Assembly (NCBI GenBank): GCA_958298945.1
Contig: OY282606.1
Coordinates: forward strand, 29,547,740-29,611,739
DNA length: 64,000 nt
Source of the DNA: Atherix ibis
Taxonomy: Eukaryota; Arthropoda; Insecta; Diptera; Athericidae
Direction of reading: 5' to 3'
The notes below the pieces were generated by a model, which did not search any database, was not told where the DNA came from, and saw only the letters and a list, made by a program, of their open reading frames with translations. Both the position numbers and the translations under genes were made by a program. Position 1 is the stretch's first letter. Every line of letters begins with the position of its first letter. Positions 48,266-60,056 of this stretch are shown one piece after another.

Positions 48266-49930
48266 TGTGGAACCAACAAAATGAAATTACAAAAACAAAA
48301 ACACAGAAACTTTGACGATTTCAATGATTCTCTGCATACACAGAAGGCGTGGCATCAAAACAATCAAAAGTTGCGCGACGGCAATCATCTCCATAGAGAA
48401 AATCTACTTTCAGAAACACACACAACAATCTACCACCATTTTCGATTTATCCACAGATCCACGCCTTTTATGTACATACACCTATTGCTATAGAATACGA
48501 ACTCAGCCGAATCCGTCGGAATCAAACATTCTCCTCTCGTGTTTGCACACAGTAAGAATGGAACATTGTTCATTTATATCGTTTTACCACCAACTAGCGA
48601 ATTGTTCAAATAGGGCGGAGTAAACCTCATCGACTGGCGGGGGGACACTGCTTGTAGATTTTACAATTGTTTGGATTTTCGATTTTCGATTTTCGATTCC
48701 GCATTTGTACAAGTGGTAGGTAGGTACGGTACCCCATCGATTTTGAATCGAATCATTATGTACCATGTTACCTTTGCGATTCAATTGAAATCTATTCAAT
48801 AATGCTCAAGGAATCTAATGTTCGGTAATTCGTTTTGATGGATTTCGAAAGTTAACATAAACAATTCATTGCGATTTCCTATTCTGCTCCCCTGACCGGT
48901 TAAGTTATTCGGCTTCAATTTCCCAGAAATTTTTTTGCTGTATTTGTTAATCATGAATTTTTCTCCCTTTCTTGTCATTTTCTATGCTAAACACTATAGA
49001 ATTTTCCTGGATAAAGACCATAAAATAGAAAATATTTATACTACCCCCAGAATACAGCAAACTCCTGACATTTTAACACTTTGCCACTATTACCCATCGT
49101 ATGTATGTGTATGTGTCTATTCAATGTTTCCTATATTCAGTATCGATTATTATAAACGCAACAGTAGAGCTACTAAACTTCCTTTTCTTATTAAAACATT
49201 ACTTATGTATTTTATTGTCTTGAGTTTGAATTTTTGATGTTGCCAACGTAATTTTCCTTACCCCTTGTTTGTTGTTGGACATTTTATAAGATTTTATGTT
49301 TTATAAAGGACATAACTTATATACCATGAAATTGAATAAATTCGTGTTACGTTCTTTGTTCATACTCTGTTAACGTAATTAATCTTCAATCAAAGTGGCA
49401 TACGATTCACAATAAATTTCTACCCAATTTCAATATGAATTCGGGGACATTTTTTGCTAATAATAAATATTTTTATTTTTAGCTGCAACTGTATGTATGC
49501 ATACATTTATAATAATATCAGTAATTATTTATAATACTGAGCACTCACTATGGTAGACTGAAGAGAATTCTATTTATTGGCATGGCAATTTCCGTATTCC
49601 TATTTGTACTTAAGAAAGCGGAAAATCACATTCAATGCAAATTATTTTATCTTATTTTTCTCGTTCACATTTAACGAAATTTCCCTTGCAAACAAATGGA
49701 ATTCTCATTATACAAAATTATACTATAATAATAGAAAATATTTTACAAAATAAAATTTTATTATTTATTCAGATAAAAAGCATTCAAAATTTGACACTTT
49801 ATAAAAAGTAATGTTCCGTATAAATTATTATTTACTAATCAACAAAAAAAAAATTGTTTAATAATATCTGAACTATTATATTATATATTTCTATGAATTT
49901 TGTTATTTAAAAAAAAAATTATAGTGAAAT

Positions 49931-49972
49931 TAGAACAAAACTTCGAAAATGTTATCAAGAAGTTTTGTTCTA
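49931..49972. repeat. 14-bp-arm hairpin
   Basis: TAGAACAAAACTTC at 49931-49944 pairs perfectly with 49959-49972 across a 14-base loop. Confidence 0.85.
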
Positions 49973-50219
49973 TTAAATTTTTATATAGGAAAATTATTGT
50001 CAACATTCTATAAACTAATTTGATATAGATTTCGAATATTTTAAATGTTAAATTTTTTACAATAATAATAAAAAGTAAAGTTTTATATTTTATCTTCTAA
50101 TTACTGGTCAAATAGTTTCAATTCAATCAGTTTCGATTAATTTCAATTAATTGAAATGTACAGCCCAGTTATTCAATATTTGTTATTATATATTTTATTT
50201 AAGTTTATATTTATTCAGT

Positions 50220-50560
50220 TTTAAATTTATCATTTTATATTGTAGATATTTTAACAAAACCGGAAATGCGCAAAAACTGCGTCGTATTTTTTTTAAATGC
50301 TGATTTTTCGATCAAATTTATTTTGGTGATGAGGCTAATTTCTTGCTCAATGAGCAAAACGTCTATACATGAGGTTTTAAAAACCCACAGGAGACTATAA
50401 AAAAAGGGATCGTATTTGCAAAAATTAACTGTATAGTATGCATTTTGTTTTGAGAAAATTATTGGCCGGTATTTCCACAAAAATTAAGACGGAGAGACTT
50501 TTACCGTCAATTCTGACCCATATGGCTGTATGATAATTATGTGTTTTTGACAAAAGCTTG
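50220..50560 (+). mobile_element. Tc1/mariner-superfamily transposase remnant
   Basis: Retains DEANFLLNEQNVY, then GFKNPQETIKKG, an IVCILFENYWPVF-like stretch and TVNSDPYGCMI (VTVNGERYR.MI block). Frames shift and stops are present; the catalytic C-terminal block is not found in this copy. Confidence 0.65.
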
Positions 50561-50899
50561 AAAATTTTAAACTTGACAAAATCCAACATAAATTTTTTTT
50601 ATCCTTTTTGGGTGAAAACTTCCCCAATTATTTAAAAAAATTATTTTAACGCATATACAAATTAACATCTATTAATTAATGGACCAATTACAGGCAAAAA
50701 TATGAAAAAACTCATTAAAAAAATTACAATTTTTGTTACAAGAGAAAAAAATCTCACGTGTTATATGAGCTATCCATATAAAAATTTGGAAAATATAGCC
50801 GCGGTATTTAACAATTATTTAAAAAATATATTCATTTATAATCAGATTTATTTGGATATAAGTTTATGTGTTAAAATAATAAAGCTAACTACCAAACAA

Positions 50900-51375
50900 T
50901 AGTTTGCTAAAAATGTGACGAAAATACGCCGATTGGATCAACTGGATTTGGTTACTGATTTTTCAGAAAAACTGCTCTCCAGGATGAGGTTTATTTTTTG
51001 CTCGGTAAATATGTTAGTAAGTAAATTTGCTATATATGAGGTGCCGAAAAACCACGAGTAACCGTGGAAAAACCATTCAGTAACCGAAAAAAGGCTATCT
51101 AAATCAAGAAGGAGAAATCTTTATCGCCGATTCTAAGCCCCATAAGCATATAATAATCGTGTTTTTTTCTTTTTTTTCTTTAATATATTAAACTAGTTTA
51201 TAAGAAAAAGCTCCCAAGACCTGTAATTTTAAGATTTTATAATGTCAATTGGTCTCTAAGATGTTGTGATTTGATACCGTGTAGGACCACAATAAAAAAA
51301 AAGCAAACAGATAATTCTTAAGCTTAAGAGCATTAAACAATCAACATTCTTCAAATAATATAAAAATTACAGCCC
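50900..51375 (+). mobile_element. Tc1/mariner-superfamily transposase remnant
   Basis: Begins with DEVYFLLGKYVSK then GAEKPRVTVEKPF (50985-51075), followed by a decayed VNGERYR-equivalent (CCGATTCTAAGCCCCATAAG at DNA level) and KLPRPVILRFYNVNWSLRCC with DLIP (51210-51285), the GDVNWPPRSCDLTP block. It is a second copy in the same orientation just after 50220-50560. Confidence 0.7.
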
Positions 51376-51387
51376 ATAATATGCGAA

Positions 51388-51437
51388 AAATAACATTATT
51401 CAAATATCTCCTACCAGCTATTTGAATAATGTTATTT
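51388..51437. repeat. 19-bp-arm hairpin
   Basis: AAATAACATTATTCAAATA at 51388-51406 pairs perfectly with 51419-51437; the loop is 12 bases. It follows the transposase remnant directly. Confidence 0.9.
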
Positions 51438-51439
51438 AC

Positions 51440-52730
51440 TGAAGTTCTAATGAAAAAAATAAAGCAAATTTAAAAATTAAAATATTTATTAAAATCTAAA
51501 TATTAAATATATTTTATATGACTTTACTTTTGAAATTTACAATCGAAAAAAAAACCAATTTTTCTTTTATGTTTAGATGTAGAGTAATATAATAACAAAA
51601 TATAGAATTTTAGATATAATTTAGTAAAATATATAATCTGCCAAAGATCACACAAAATCAAAATTTCAAATATTATCAACAATATTTTTTTTAATGAAAA
51701 TAATATTACACCTGCAAATAAATACATTATTTAAATTTTAATAATAATTTTATTAAGGCAAAAAAAATTGTAAAAATAAGTACGAGTTTTTAACTATTCA
51801 TATGATAAAGTAATTTTATCAAAATTAATTTGAAAATTTAAATCTATTTTGTTGCTGTTTTTTTTTTTCAAATTCAAAAATATCAAAAATAACATGGAAA
51901 TTTTTTTTTAAAAAAAAAAGCTTAAAAATTACTTTGAAAACAAAATTAATGAAGCGTATTTTTTGAAAAAATAACAATCATTTGATTACAATTTGTCACC
52001 AAATAACTAATTTTATAAAGGTTAAATCCAATTATATATGATTAGGTAAGCATAATTGTAGAACATTAAATACGATATGATAACAGGACAAATTTGTACG
52101 TATACATTTAAGGTATTTTAAAAAGCATTTCAAGGCTTTAATAATAAGCAGAAAATCAAATTTACTCCGGTATTTATTCATGATTTTAATGTCAAAAAAA
52201 AAAATGAAAATTAATAATCCGCGGAAAATCTGTTTATGGAAAACGGAAGAGAAAAAATACCTTCAAAAATTTTGTCTTTATTGTAAATAAGCCCAATTAT
52301 TGTTGAATATATTGTATGCTCATTTTTCTTTTCGTAAAAAAATAAATTAAATATATTTCAACGAATAGATTTAAAATATATACTTTTTTTGAGAGTGTTA
52401 AATTCTCCTCTATAATGTAAAAATGTTTTTTTTTTCATTTTCATATAAAAAATATTATTAAATTTTGACTTCAGTGACTATGATTCATTTAATTCATAAT
52501 TAATCCTTTTTAACTAACTTTATCATAGATGTCATAATAGTATACTAAGTAAACTATAATATTAATAATAAATAATAATTTTTAATAGGACGTTTAAAGT
52601 ATGTTTTCTTGAATTTCGATAAATATAAATAAGAAAATCTGCAAATAATGCTTTCAAATAAAAAAGATTGTTTTTAGAAATATTTATTAATGATTTTTTA
52701 TATAATTTTTATATAAAATAAAATATCATT
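51440..52730. other. AT-rich spacer
   Basis: Extremely AT-rich, with poly-A/T runs. No gene or element was recognised. Confidence 0.5.
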
Positions 52731-52734
52731 CAAA

Positions 52735-53222
52735 TGCCTACCAAGAGACTTTTTTTAGAACTCGATCCTTTAGAGATAATTACGATGACTTTTATTTGAA
52801 CATTCCTTGATGAAAATTGGTTTCTAAATATTCAAAAGTAAAAAATCTAATACTACAAATATTCATTTTTCTAATAAAAATATGTATACTTTCTAAAATT
52901 GCTTATGATAAAATATTATCCAACTTGCACTTGGGAAGGTAACATTTAAAAAACACATATGTTAATTTATTATATTACTTTAATCTTGCTACGTGTATTA
53001 TGCACAAAATATAATATTATTCGAACATCTACTACATGACTTTTTTCAGGACATGATCCTTTTGAGATAACTTTTGATGCCTTTTTCGCACGTTTTGATC
53101 TATAATTCGACAATTACTTGAAGGATGTTGGTTTTTAAAATGTTCTTATGTTTAAGGATTGTCAATCGTAAATATGATTTTTTATATTATTTTTAGAAAG
53201 GAAAAAAGTTCAACTGCATCAA
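52735..53222 (-). mobile_element. Tc1/mariner-superfamily transposase 3' remnants (two tails)
   Basis: The minus strand has CDLMQLNFF at about 53222-53195 and then LKTNILQVIVEL and CEKGIKSYLKRIMS at 53125-53055, the C-terminal tail of the family. A second tail copy, with a homologous CATCAAGG...GGATCGAGTTCTAAAAAAAGTC order, lies at 52835-52735. The R1-like LINE begins a few bases away at 53226. Confidence 0.6.
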
Positions 53223-53276
53223 ATCGCAAAAGGGAAGAAACCACCGGATGAACCAGCATCCTATCGTCCATTTTGC

Positions 53277-54758
53277 ATGCTAGATTCGGACGGGAAGAAC
53301 TTGGAGCGGATAGTGGCCGACAGATTGGAGCAATACATCGATTCTCAACTTTCCGAATTCCAATTCGGATTCAGGAAGGGGAGATCGACCATCGATGCGT
53401 TGGAACTTGTCACGAACATCGCAAAGGAAGCCATCTCAAGAAAGAAATGGAAAGGCGGTTCCAAAAAGTATTGCCTCATTGTCACCCTGGACATCCTGGA
53501 GGCTCTTAAGAACATGGGGGTGCCCTACTACCTACGGAGGATGGTCAGATCATACTTCAGTGATCGACTACTACACTACGAAACGGAGGATGGACCAGCG
53601 GAGTATGGGGTTACGGGTAGGGTACCTCAGGGCTCTGTCCTGGCGCCACGCTTGTGGAACGTCATGTACGACGGCCTACTCCATCTGGAATTACCGACGA
53701 ACACAACGCTCGTGGCCTTCGCGAACGACGTAGCGGTTTTCCTTGTAGCAAAACACCTGGAGGATGTGAAAGCCGCATTCTCCACCACCATCCGGAGGAT
53801 AAGACAGTGGATGACATCGGCAGACTTGTCATTGGTGGAACATAAGACCGAAGCACTCCTTGTGAGTAGCCGGAAGAAAATTGAAACCATTACCATAAGA
53901 GTGGGCGACCACAACATCCAGTCGCTACCCTACATGAGGTATCTAGGAGTGGTTTTGGATGCCAGGCTCAACTACAAGAAGCACATCTCCAGCGCCAGCA
54001 AGAAGGCATCAGCAGTACAGGGCGCGCTTCCGCGGATAATGCCCAATATCGGAGGCCCCAGGCAAATTCGAAGACGACTACTGGCAACTGTAGTTACCTC
54101 CGTCCTGCTATACGGAGCACCAGTGTGGGCGAAATCGCTAGAGCTAACAACATACCGCAAGACAATGTCATCAGTCCAGCGGCTCTCAGCGATCAGAGTG
54201 GCATCAGCATATCGAACGGTATCACACGATGCGGTCAACGTTGTGGCATCATGCCCACCCATCGACATCCTGGTAGGAGAGCGAGAACGCCAACATCGTA
54301 GGAAGAAGGAAGAGCTGCGAAAGGTCCTCTGTGAAGAGGAGAGACCCGAGAGTGCCTCTGGCAAGAAAAGATGGGACAGCTCGACGAAGGGTCGGTGGAC
54401 CCATCGACTGATCCCAGATGTCACCAAATGGGTCACTCGCCTGCACGGGGAAGTCGGGTATTACATCACCCAACTCTTGACTGGACATGGATGCTTTCGG
54501 GCATACTTGCACAGATTCAAGAGAACAGACTCCCCAAACTGTCATCGTTGCTACGATGTGCTCGAAGATGCAGAACACGTGTTCTTCCAATGCCCCTTTT
54601 ACGAGGGGACACGGGCAGAACTGGAGAAAAATGTGGACCGTTCCATCAGTCCAGAAAACATAGTGGAGTGCATGCTGAAGAACCAATCGGCTTGGAACAA
54701 AGTTGCAGAGTACGCGGAATCTATTATCAAGGATATTCACACCACGTACGAAGAATAG
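53277..54758 (+). pseudogene. R1-like LINE reverse transcriptase, C-terminal 493 residues
   Basis: The frame is open from the 5' truncation to the stop at 54758. Blocks seen: FGFRKGRSTIDAL (residues 30-42), LIVTLDI (67-73, first catalytic Asp at 72), VPQGSVLAPRLWN (116-128), FANDVAVF (148-155) and YLGVVLDARLNYKKH. The C-terminus has the zinc knuckle CHRCYDVLEDAEHVFFQC. R1-clade relatives have the FADD motif; FAND loses one catalytic Asp. The family usually continues LDIKNAFNSA after the first Asp, but here LDI runs straight into LEALKNMGVP, so about a dozen codons are missing in frame. Both changes predict a dead polymerase although the frame is intact. ATG 53277 is an internal Met, not a true start. 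Confidence 0.9.
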
Positions 54759-54918
54759 GCCGCGAGGCGTCATAACATCGGGACAGCAGTAAAATATAAT
54801 AAATAGTAAAATATTATAAGAACGGCCCGAAGAAGTAGTATTTACAAAGAGTGCCGCCGGGGAACCATCGTTCCGGGAGCAAGGGTAGAGGTACAGGTTA
54901 GGTTTTAGCGAGGTAAAA

Positions 54919-54963
54919 CAGGGGGAAACCTTCAGTCGAGTACCTTTTGAAGGTTTCCCCCTG
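54919..54963 (+). other. stem-loop at the LINE 3' end
   Basis: CAGGGGGAAACCTTCA (54919-54934) pairs perfectly with 54948-54963; the loop is 13 bases. Pairing extends through GAGGTA/TACCTC with a small bulge. It lies 14 bases before the poly-A tail. Confidence 0.95.
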
Positions 54964-54992
54964 TACCTCAATAATCTAAAAAAAAAAAAAAA

Positions 54993-57440
54993 GAGTCCGA
55001 GATATGACAATATCAGATAGTACAACAGTATCCATAATATTTCTCCACTTAAAGTACAGAACGTGACTACGATAGAATCACCAAAAATTGTAATAAGTTA
55101 TTACAATTTTTACGAATTTTTTTTTATATAGTTTAAAAATCAGTAATATAAACCGAAAAACTTGTAATCTAAAAAAATATTATTTTAAATAATATATTTT
55201 TAAATTAAATATTTAATAATATTCCAAAGTTAAAAATACATACATATCCCATTAGCATATATAAAATTATAAAAATATTTCTTATTAATGACACGCCAGT
55301 AAATAGGTATACTTATGAAAATATTCTTCGATAGCATCAAATATAATTTATTTACTATGAATAACAAATCAATCAACGAATATTTATTAACCGATAAAAG
55401 TTAAATTTTAACTAAAAATTATAAAAATTTTAATATAATTTTATTAAATAAAAACTTACTACTCTAAATTGATTACAATTGTACGAGGTAATGAGAATAA
55501 TTTTTTCAGGAAAAGTCCTCAGTGTTACCAGATTGCTTTCAACAAATTTAAAAAAATTAATACAACTTTGAAAGAATTTTTAATTACTTATACAATATTT
55601 AAAAGGATTATCATAAAAGCAACAACAAATACATGATATACAATTTTATTTATATGATATTTAATAAATTATCCAAAAAAGAAAAGAAAATTGTTGAATT
55701 TACCGATAATAGGTGTCAAATAAAATCAACTTGGTACTTTCTAATAAATAAAATGATAAATGAAAATGTTTTCTAAAAGAGTTTTTCGTGTTGAAATCAA
55801 CCAAAAATACAGAACATGTGGTATGGTTCGCATAACTTCTATGCACTAATATTTGGAATATACAATATACAAAAATAACCCTAAAAAAATAAATTTTCTT
55901 ATAGATATTTACTTAAAAAAAAGGATATATCAGTCTGCATACAAATGACGAAAAGAGTTAGAAGAAGGTGGCGGTTGCCCTAAATAATTTCTATTCATAT
56001 ACGAGTAAAGGTATAATGAAATTTACTGACTTTTGTTCAATTCGTTTATTCGATGATGATAATAAGTCATGTCAAGTCATACTGTATTCAAATGTTTTAT
56101 GTCCGTTTGTGTTCAAATACAAATTGTACTATTTTTTTTCTCGAATTCATATAGCAGAGCATATTGTGAGGTATCCGCAGTAATAACGATGGTAGAAATG
56201 ACAGTTTTTGTATCGTTGTCGTATCCTTTGACTTGGATTGCATACAAGCAGTTGTTCCTACTGCAAAGCAAAAACCTAACTCTAAACAGACTAAATCAAA
56301 TTTACTTACTATACGTATGCTGTCGTAGATAAGCCACACAACAATCTGAAGCGCTCAGACAATTCACTAGGCTCATATACTAAATATGGGGGCATCATTC
56401 GTTACGACGTGTAGGCATACAGTCAATTAGTCATGGCACCCAACAGTCGGCCCAGAAAACACTATGCCTAGTGCCAATGTGCTGCGGTACATCACCTTTG
56501 AATAGGTTAAATATTTTGATTTAACTGCCCTTAATGTGGGTTGTTGGTTGTTGGGGGTCGTTATTGCCTTCACAATGTCTATCGCCCGCGCCTTTTCTCT
56601 CCTCCCTTGATTTTTTTATCCGCCATTTTTAACATTCATTTCACTCCAATAACCAGTCTAGCTGAGTTTTTTTTCCTAATTCGAAAAAAATAGTAACGCT
56701 CCACTTTCTATTCGATGCCACCGAGTGCGTTTATGGAAATGATTTTATGGGAGGAAAACAATGATATACTTCATTACGCATTATAATATGTACTGAAGGT
56801 GAAAATGCGTACATATCACGTATCCAATTCATTTAATAAAAAAATACAAAAAAAAACAATTTTTTTTTAAAAATTGCTGCATCATATATAGAACTGTGGA
56901 GCTAACAAGAATCACATTACGAATATTTATTGTCATCATTTCTAGAAAAATGTCCATTTTTTACACGCAATCAAGCAGTCATGGTGGATAAAAACCAAAA
57001 AAAAAAAAAATATTTACTATTAAATATTCAGAATATTTTCGACCTAATTTCATATCCATTATTAGTCCTTATTTTTAATAAATTTGTTTTTTTTTTCCTT
57101 TTGTTGTTTTTTTTAAAGCAAAAAATTACCATATTTAACTTCAAAAAATAGAAATTATCTAAATTAATAATAAGTTGATTAAATTAATTCTATTCTATTT
57201 TTTTTCTATTCTATTTTTTTTATTGAGAATATTTTTTTTTCTTTCTAAGGGGCACCTGACTTTCAGGTTAAAATAACTGATGTTGCTGTTTTTTTTTATA
57301 TCATTTTTTTATTATTTTATTTTGGGTCAATATTAAATAATCTCCCATTCATATAAGAGGGGTATTTTTTAGTCAAATGTTTTTTATAAATATATTTTGA
57401 ACATTTTCTATAATATTTTATTTCCAAAAAAAAAAAAAAA
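54993..57440. other. spacer, AT-rich then more complex
   Basis: 55000-55960 is AT-rich and includes a family 3 mariner end. 55960-56820 is more complex, with a less AT-rich block at 56340-56620 that I could not identify. 56860-57440 is again T/A-rich with many homopolymer runs. Confidence 0.4.
55482..55545 (-). mobile_element. mariner family 3, end fragment
   Basis: TACGAGGTAATGAGA at the left and the reverse complement of AATCTGGTAACACTGAGGAC plus TTTTCCT match the terminal region of the family, apparently both ends brought together by a large deletion. Confidence 0.5.
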
Positions 57441-57448
57441 ACAATGTA

Positions 57449-57790
57449 CGAGGTGTGCCAGAAAAGTAATCAGACCCATTTCTGAGTCAATTTTCATTTT
57501 AAGGACACGTAACAAGTGACACTGTTAAAATTAAAATTGTCTTAAAACTAAGGAATTCAAACAGTATAAATACATTTATTTGGATTTATACCAGAAATTA
57601 AATACAAAGAAATTGAGCGCTTTGGAATGATATTCACTATTAAAGTGAAGCACGCCGAAAACCACTTACGTTGAAGCTAGCGTTAAGAAAAGGCGAATGC
57701 AGAAAAGTTTGTGTTCGAAATTTAGCTGAGAACGCACGTACAATGCATAAAATCAAGAAAACACAGTAGATTCTTTTGAGAGTAGATCCT
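57449..57790 (+). mobile_element. mariner-like end and possible N-terminal remnant
   Basis: CGAGGTGTGCCAGAAAAGTA at 57449 follows a TA and matches the family 3 end. The following sequence contains weak N-terminal-like pieces but I could not align it confidently. Confidence 0.5.
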
Positions 57791-57888
57791 TTTCAATAAA
57801 ATTTATAATAGCCACACAAAAAAAAACGCAAATCAAAATCTACTATTTTTTTAAGCTTTATATCATATTTTTAACCAAATAACATACG

Positions 57889-58530
57889 AGGTATGATAGA
57901 AAATTAACTGTTTTTTTGTTGTTGCAATAATTGTCTTTTTTTAATATTTTCAAGTTTTCGTAGTAATGCTAAATCGCCCTTAGCTATTTCGTTACAATCT
58001 CTTAGATTTTATCGATGATGTCCTTTTAAATGGTTATTTTTTTGGTATTAGAGAAGAAAAAAATATGAAACGGGCTTGGATGAGGGGAAAAGGGGGCACT
58101 GTGAAGCTATAGGAAACCCATTACAAGGGACGTTGTTATGATAAAGCATCCAAGTATCTGAGCTTTTTAGAAAAACCCCTTTTCTGAGCCATTCAAGGAC
58201 TTCTTAATAAAAAAACTCATAAGTTTCCATGTTATTCGAGGGTCTAATCTCACAAAAGCCCAATATTCGTTTCATATTTTCATCAGTTTGGGATGCTGAA
58301 GGTCTTATTAAGAGAGTTATGTGTTCCAATGATTTTTTGCTTTTCTAAATTTTTTTTTACACCAAAAAATTTGTGTTCCTAATAAATAATGTTCTCCCCA
58401 TAACTTATCGTAAGTCGAACTCACGGATTCACAAAAGTTTAATACAAAATCCCAGTTAAGGAGGGGCAATTTACATAGAAGAAAAGTCCACAGTATTGCC
58501 AGATTTTTCATGACTTTTCTGCTACACCTC
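57889..58530 (-). mobile_element. mariner fragment (family 3), internally deleted
   Basis: The right end (minus-strand 5') is the reverse complement of GAGGTGTAGCAGAAAAGTCA at 58511-58530, followed by CTGGCAATACTGTGGACTTTT; the left end has ACGAGGTATGATAGAAAA at 57890. The N-terminal helix-turn-helix coding appears as YDKLWGEHYLLGTQIFWC and KKFRKAKNHWNT at 58420-58320, then decayed linker DNA to about 58100. No catalytic block was found, so the core is deleted. At about 640 bp it resembles a mariner-derived nonautonomous element. Confidence 0.7.
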
Positions 58531-58534
58531 AAAA

Positions 58535-60050
58535 TTTCGTTATTCGTCCAAACCGCATTACTCAATTCCATTCCATGTTCTCAAATTTTCCACACTTCAT
58601 ACCAAAATCTATGACAATTAATTGTTTTGTAAATTTCAAAGAATTTTAATTAAAAAAAAAATTGAACAATTTTTCACTTCATATACTCGTATAATTTTAA
58701 GGGTTGTAATTTTTCATCAAAACGATACGACATGTCACTCATTTAAGAATGCTTGCATACATATATGCACACGCAAGAATCGGAAATCTTTATGTTCGAA
58801 GCAATTTAAAATCAATTTTAATAATTTCAAATAAATCGATTAATGTGTGACTAAATGAAACATAAATTTCGATTTAAAAGCCCATTTCTTAATACTAATA
58901 CAGCTGACAATAACATCCCAAAAATTATGTTTGACATTTGTGTAAATAATCGCTAAGATGTAACAACATGAAATCGGTTTAATCAAATTAGAGACGGTTC
59001 TCGGTCTGAATATGGTTTCATTCAATTCCTTACAAAACCGAAATACAATACATACATACGCACGTATAGGTACATAGTTTTGTTACAGTTAATTGGGAAT
59101 GCTATAAGGGAAAGGAGGAATTTGTATTGCGAAAGAGTTTCAGCAGTTTCCCGGGGACTACAAATGCCCATCCCAGTAAGTTATCGTATATGATGAGGGG
59201 TTGCATCGTTACTACATCAACTATCATTAAAGGACTGACTATAAAAGGGGGATTGACTTAGATAAACGGACAAACAAATATTATTTTAATGATCAATGTG
59301 CACTATATAAAAACGCATTCACAGCTTGGGAACGAACTTCCCAGTGGGTTGGATGCAAACGGACTGAGAAAAAAAATCGAATCAAATCAAATCACCCTAA
59401 ACGTACTTATACTTGTAATATCCTATACAATTACACTAAAAATGAACTCTGAACATTATGAATGGTAAATACCGAATACGCTGGCAAAAAAAAATAAAAA
59501 TAAAATAAAATTGAATGCAATCCGCGACCAATTTCTGTGACATTTTTCTGACATGTTTTCTGTACACAAAATGTTATGCAACATTAGTTTATGAATTATT
59601 ATGCATGATGTATTTATACTGTCCAATACGATTCACATCGCATACACATTTATTGAAAAATAAAAAAACTGAATGCATTTTACAATTTATTTTATAAAAA
59701 AAAAAACTTTAAAAATAATTCCGACATCGCACATTCATTATTTAATCATATTTTTTTATGGCTCTTTTTTTTGTAAATAAAAATTAAATGCACAAAATAA
59801 TTTTGTTTAATGTCATTTTAGGTTATATTTAAGCGCTAAGTCAAGGTATTAAAAAATTGGTTTTAACCTAATTTCTACAAAAATTCGTAAATGAATATGG
59901 ACATATTTTTTTTCCCTCGTGGGTAGGTGGAAATCTCAAAAGACACTAAGAGGAATCCTCCTCTTACCACTAAAAATACTCCCTGCAATGTGCCACAACC
60001 AATTTCAATTAAAACCGACTAATGAGTTATCTTTCTTTAAGTTTAGTGGA
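58535..60050. other. AT-rich spacer
   Basis: No gene was recognised. A more complex stretch at 59040-59400 (with GGGGACTACAAATGCCCATCC) is unidentified. Confidence 0.4.
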
Positions 60051-60056
60051 CAAATT

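Larger units (their letters stand above)
46660..50215. other. upstream region of FoxB, largely free of transposons
   Basis: From 46660 to 47260 the DNA is AT-rich. From 47260 to 49100 it is more complex and includes GA repeats (47505-47528), CAA/CAG runs (47780-48265), a three-fold TTTTCGAT string (48670-48698) and several short ORFs. No transposon was recognised here, unlike most of the window, which is what would be expected if regulatory DNA or the 5' part of a transcript is under constraint. This is an inference. Confidence 0.45.
53226..54992 (+). mobile_element. R1-like LINE, 5'-truncated, with poly-A tail
   Basis: The element is cut at its 5' end inside the reverse transcriptase (first readable block KGKKPPDEPASYRPFCMLD) and runs through the C-terminus, a 230-bp 3' UTR with a strong stem-loop (54919-54963) and a poly-A tail (54978-54992). 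Its G+C content is clearly higher than the surrounding DNA, which suggests a relatively recent arrival. I could not find a target duplication. Confidence 0.9.

Noticed and set aside
47745..48324. Leu/Val-rich membrane-like ORFs on the minus strand
   Set aside because: They are reverse translations of CAA/CAG-rich low-complexity DNA on the plus strand.
53226..54992. Insertion of the R1-like LINE exactly within a Tc1-type transposase
   Set aside because: The left flank is such a transposase (CDLMQ block), but the right flank at 54993 does not continue it and no target duplication was found, so nesting is unproven.
54249..55025. 258-codon ORF on the minus strand
   Set aside because: It is antisense to the R1-like reverse transcriptase and its 3' UTR; no recognised domain, and high-GC LINE coding often leaves such open antisense frames.
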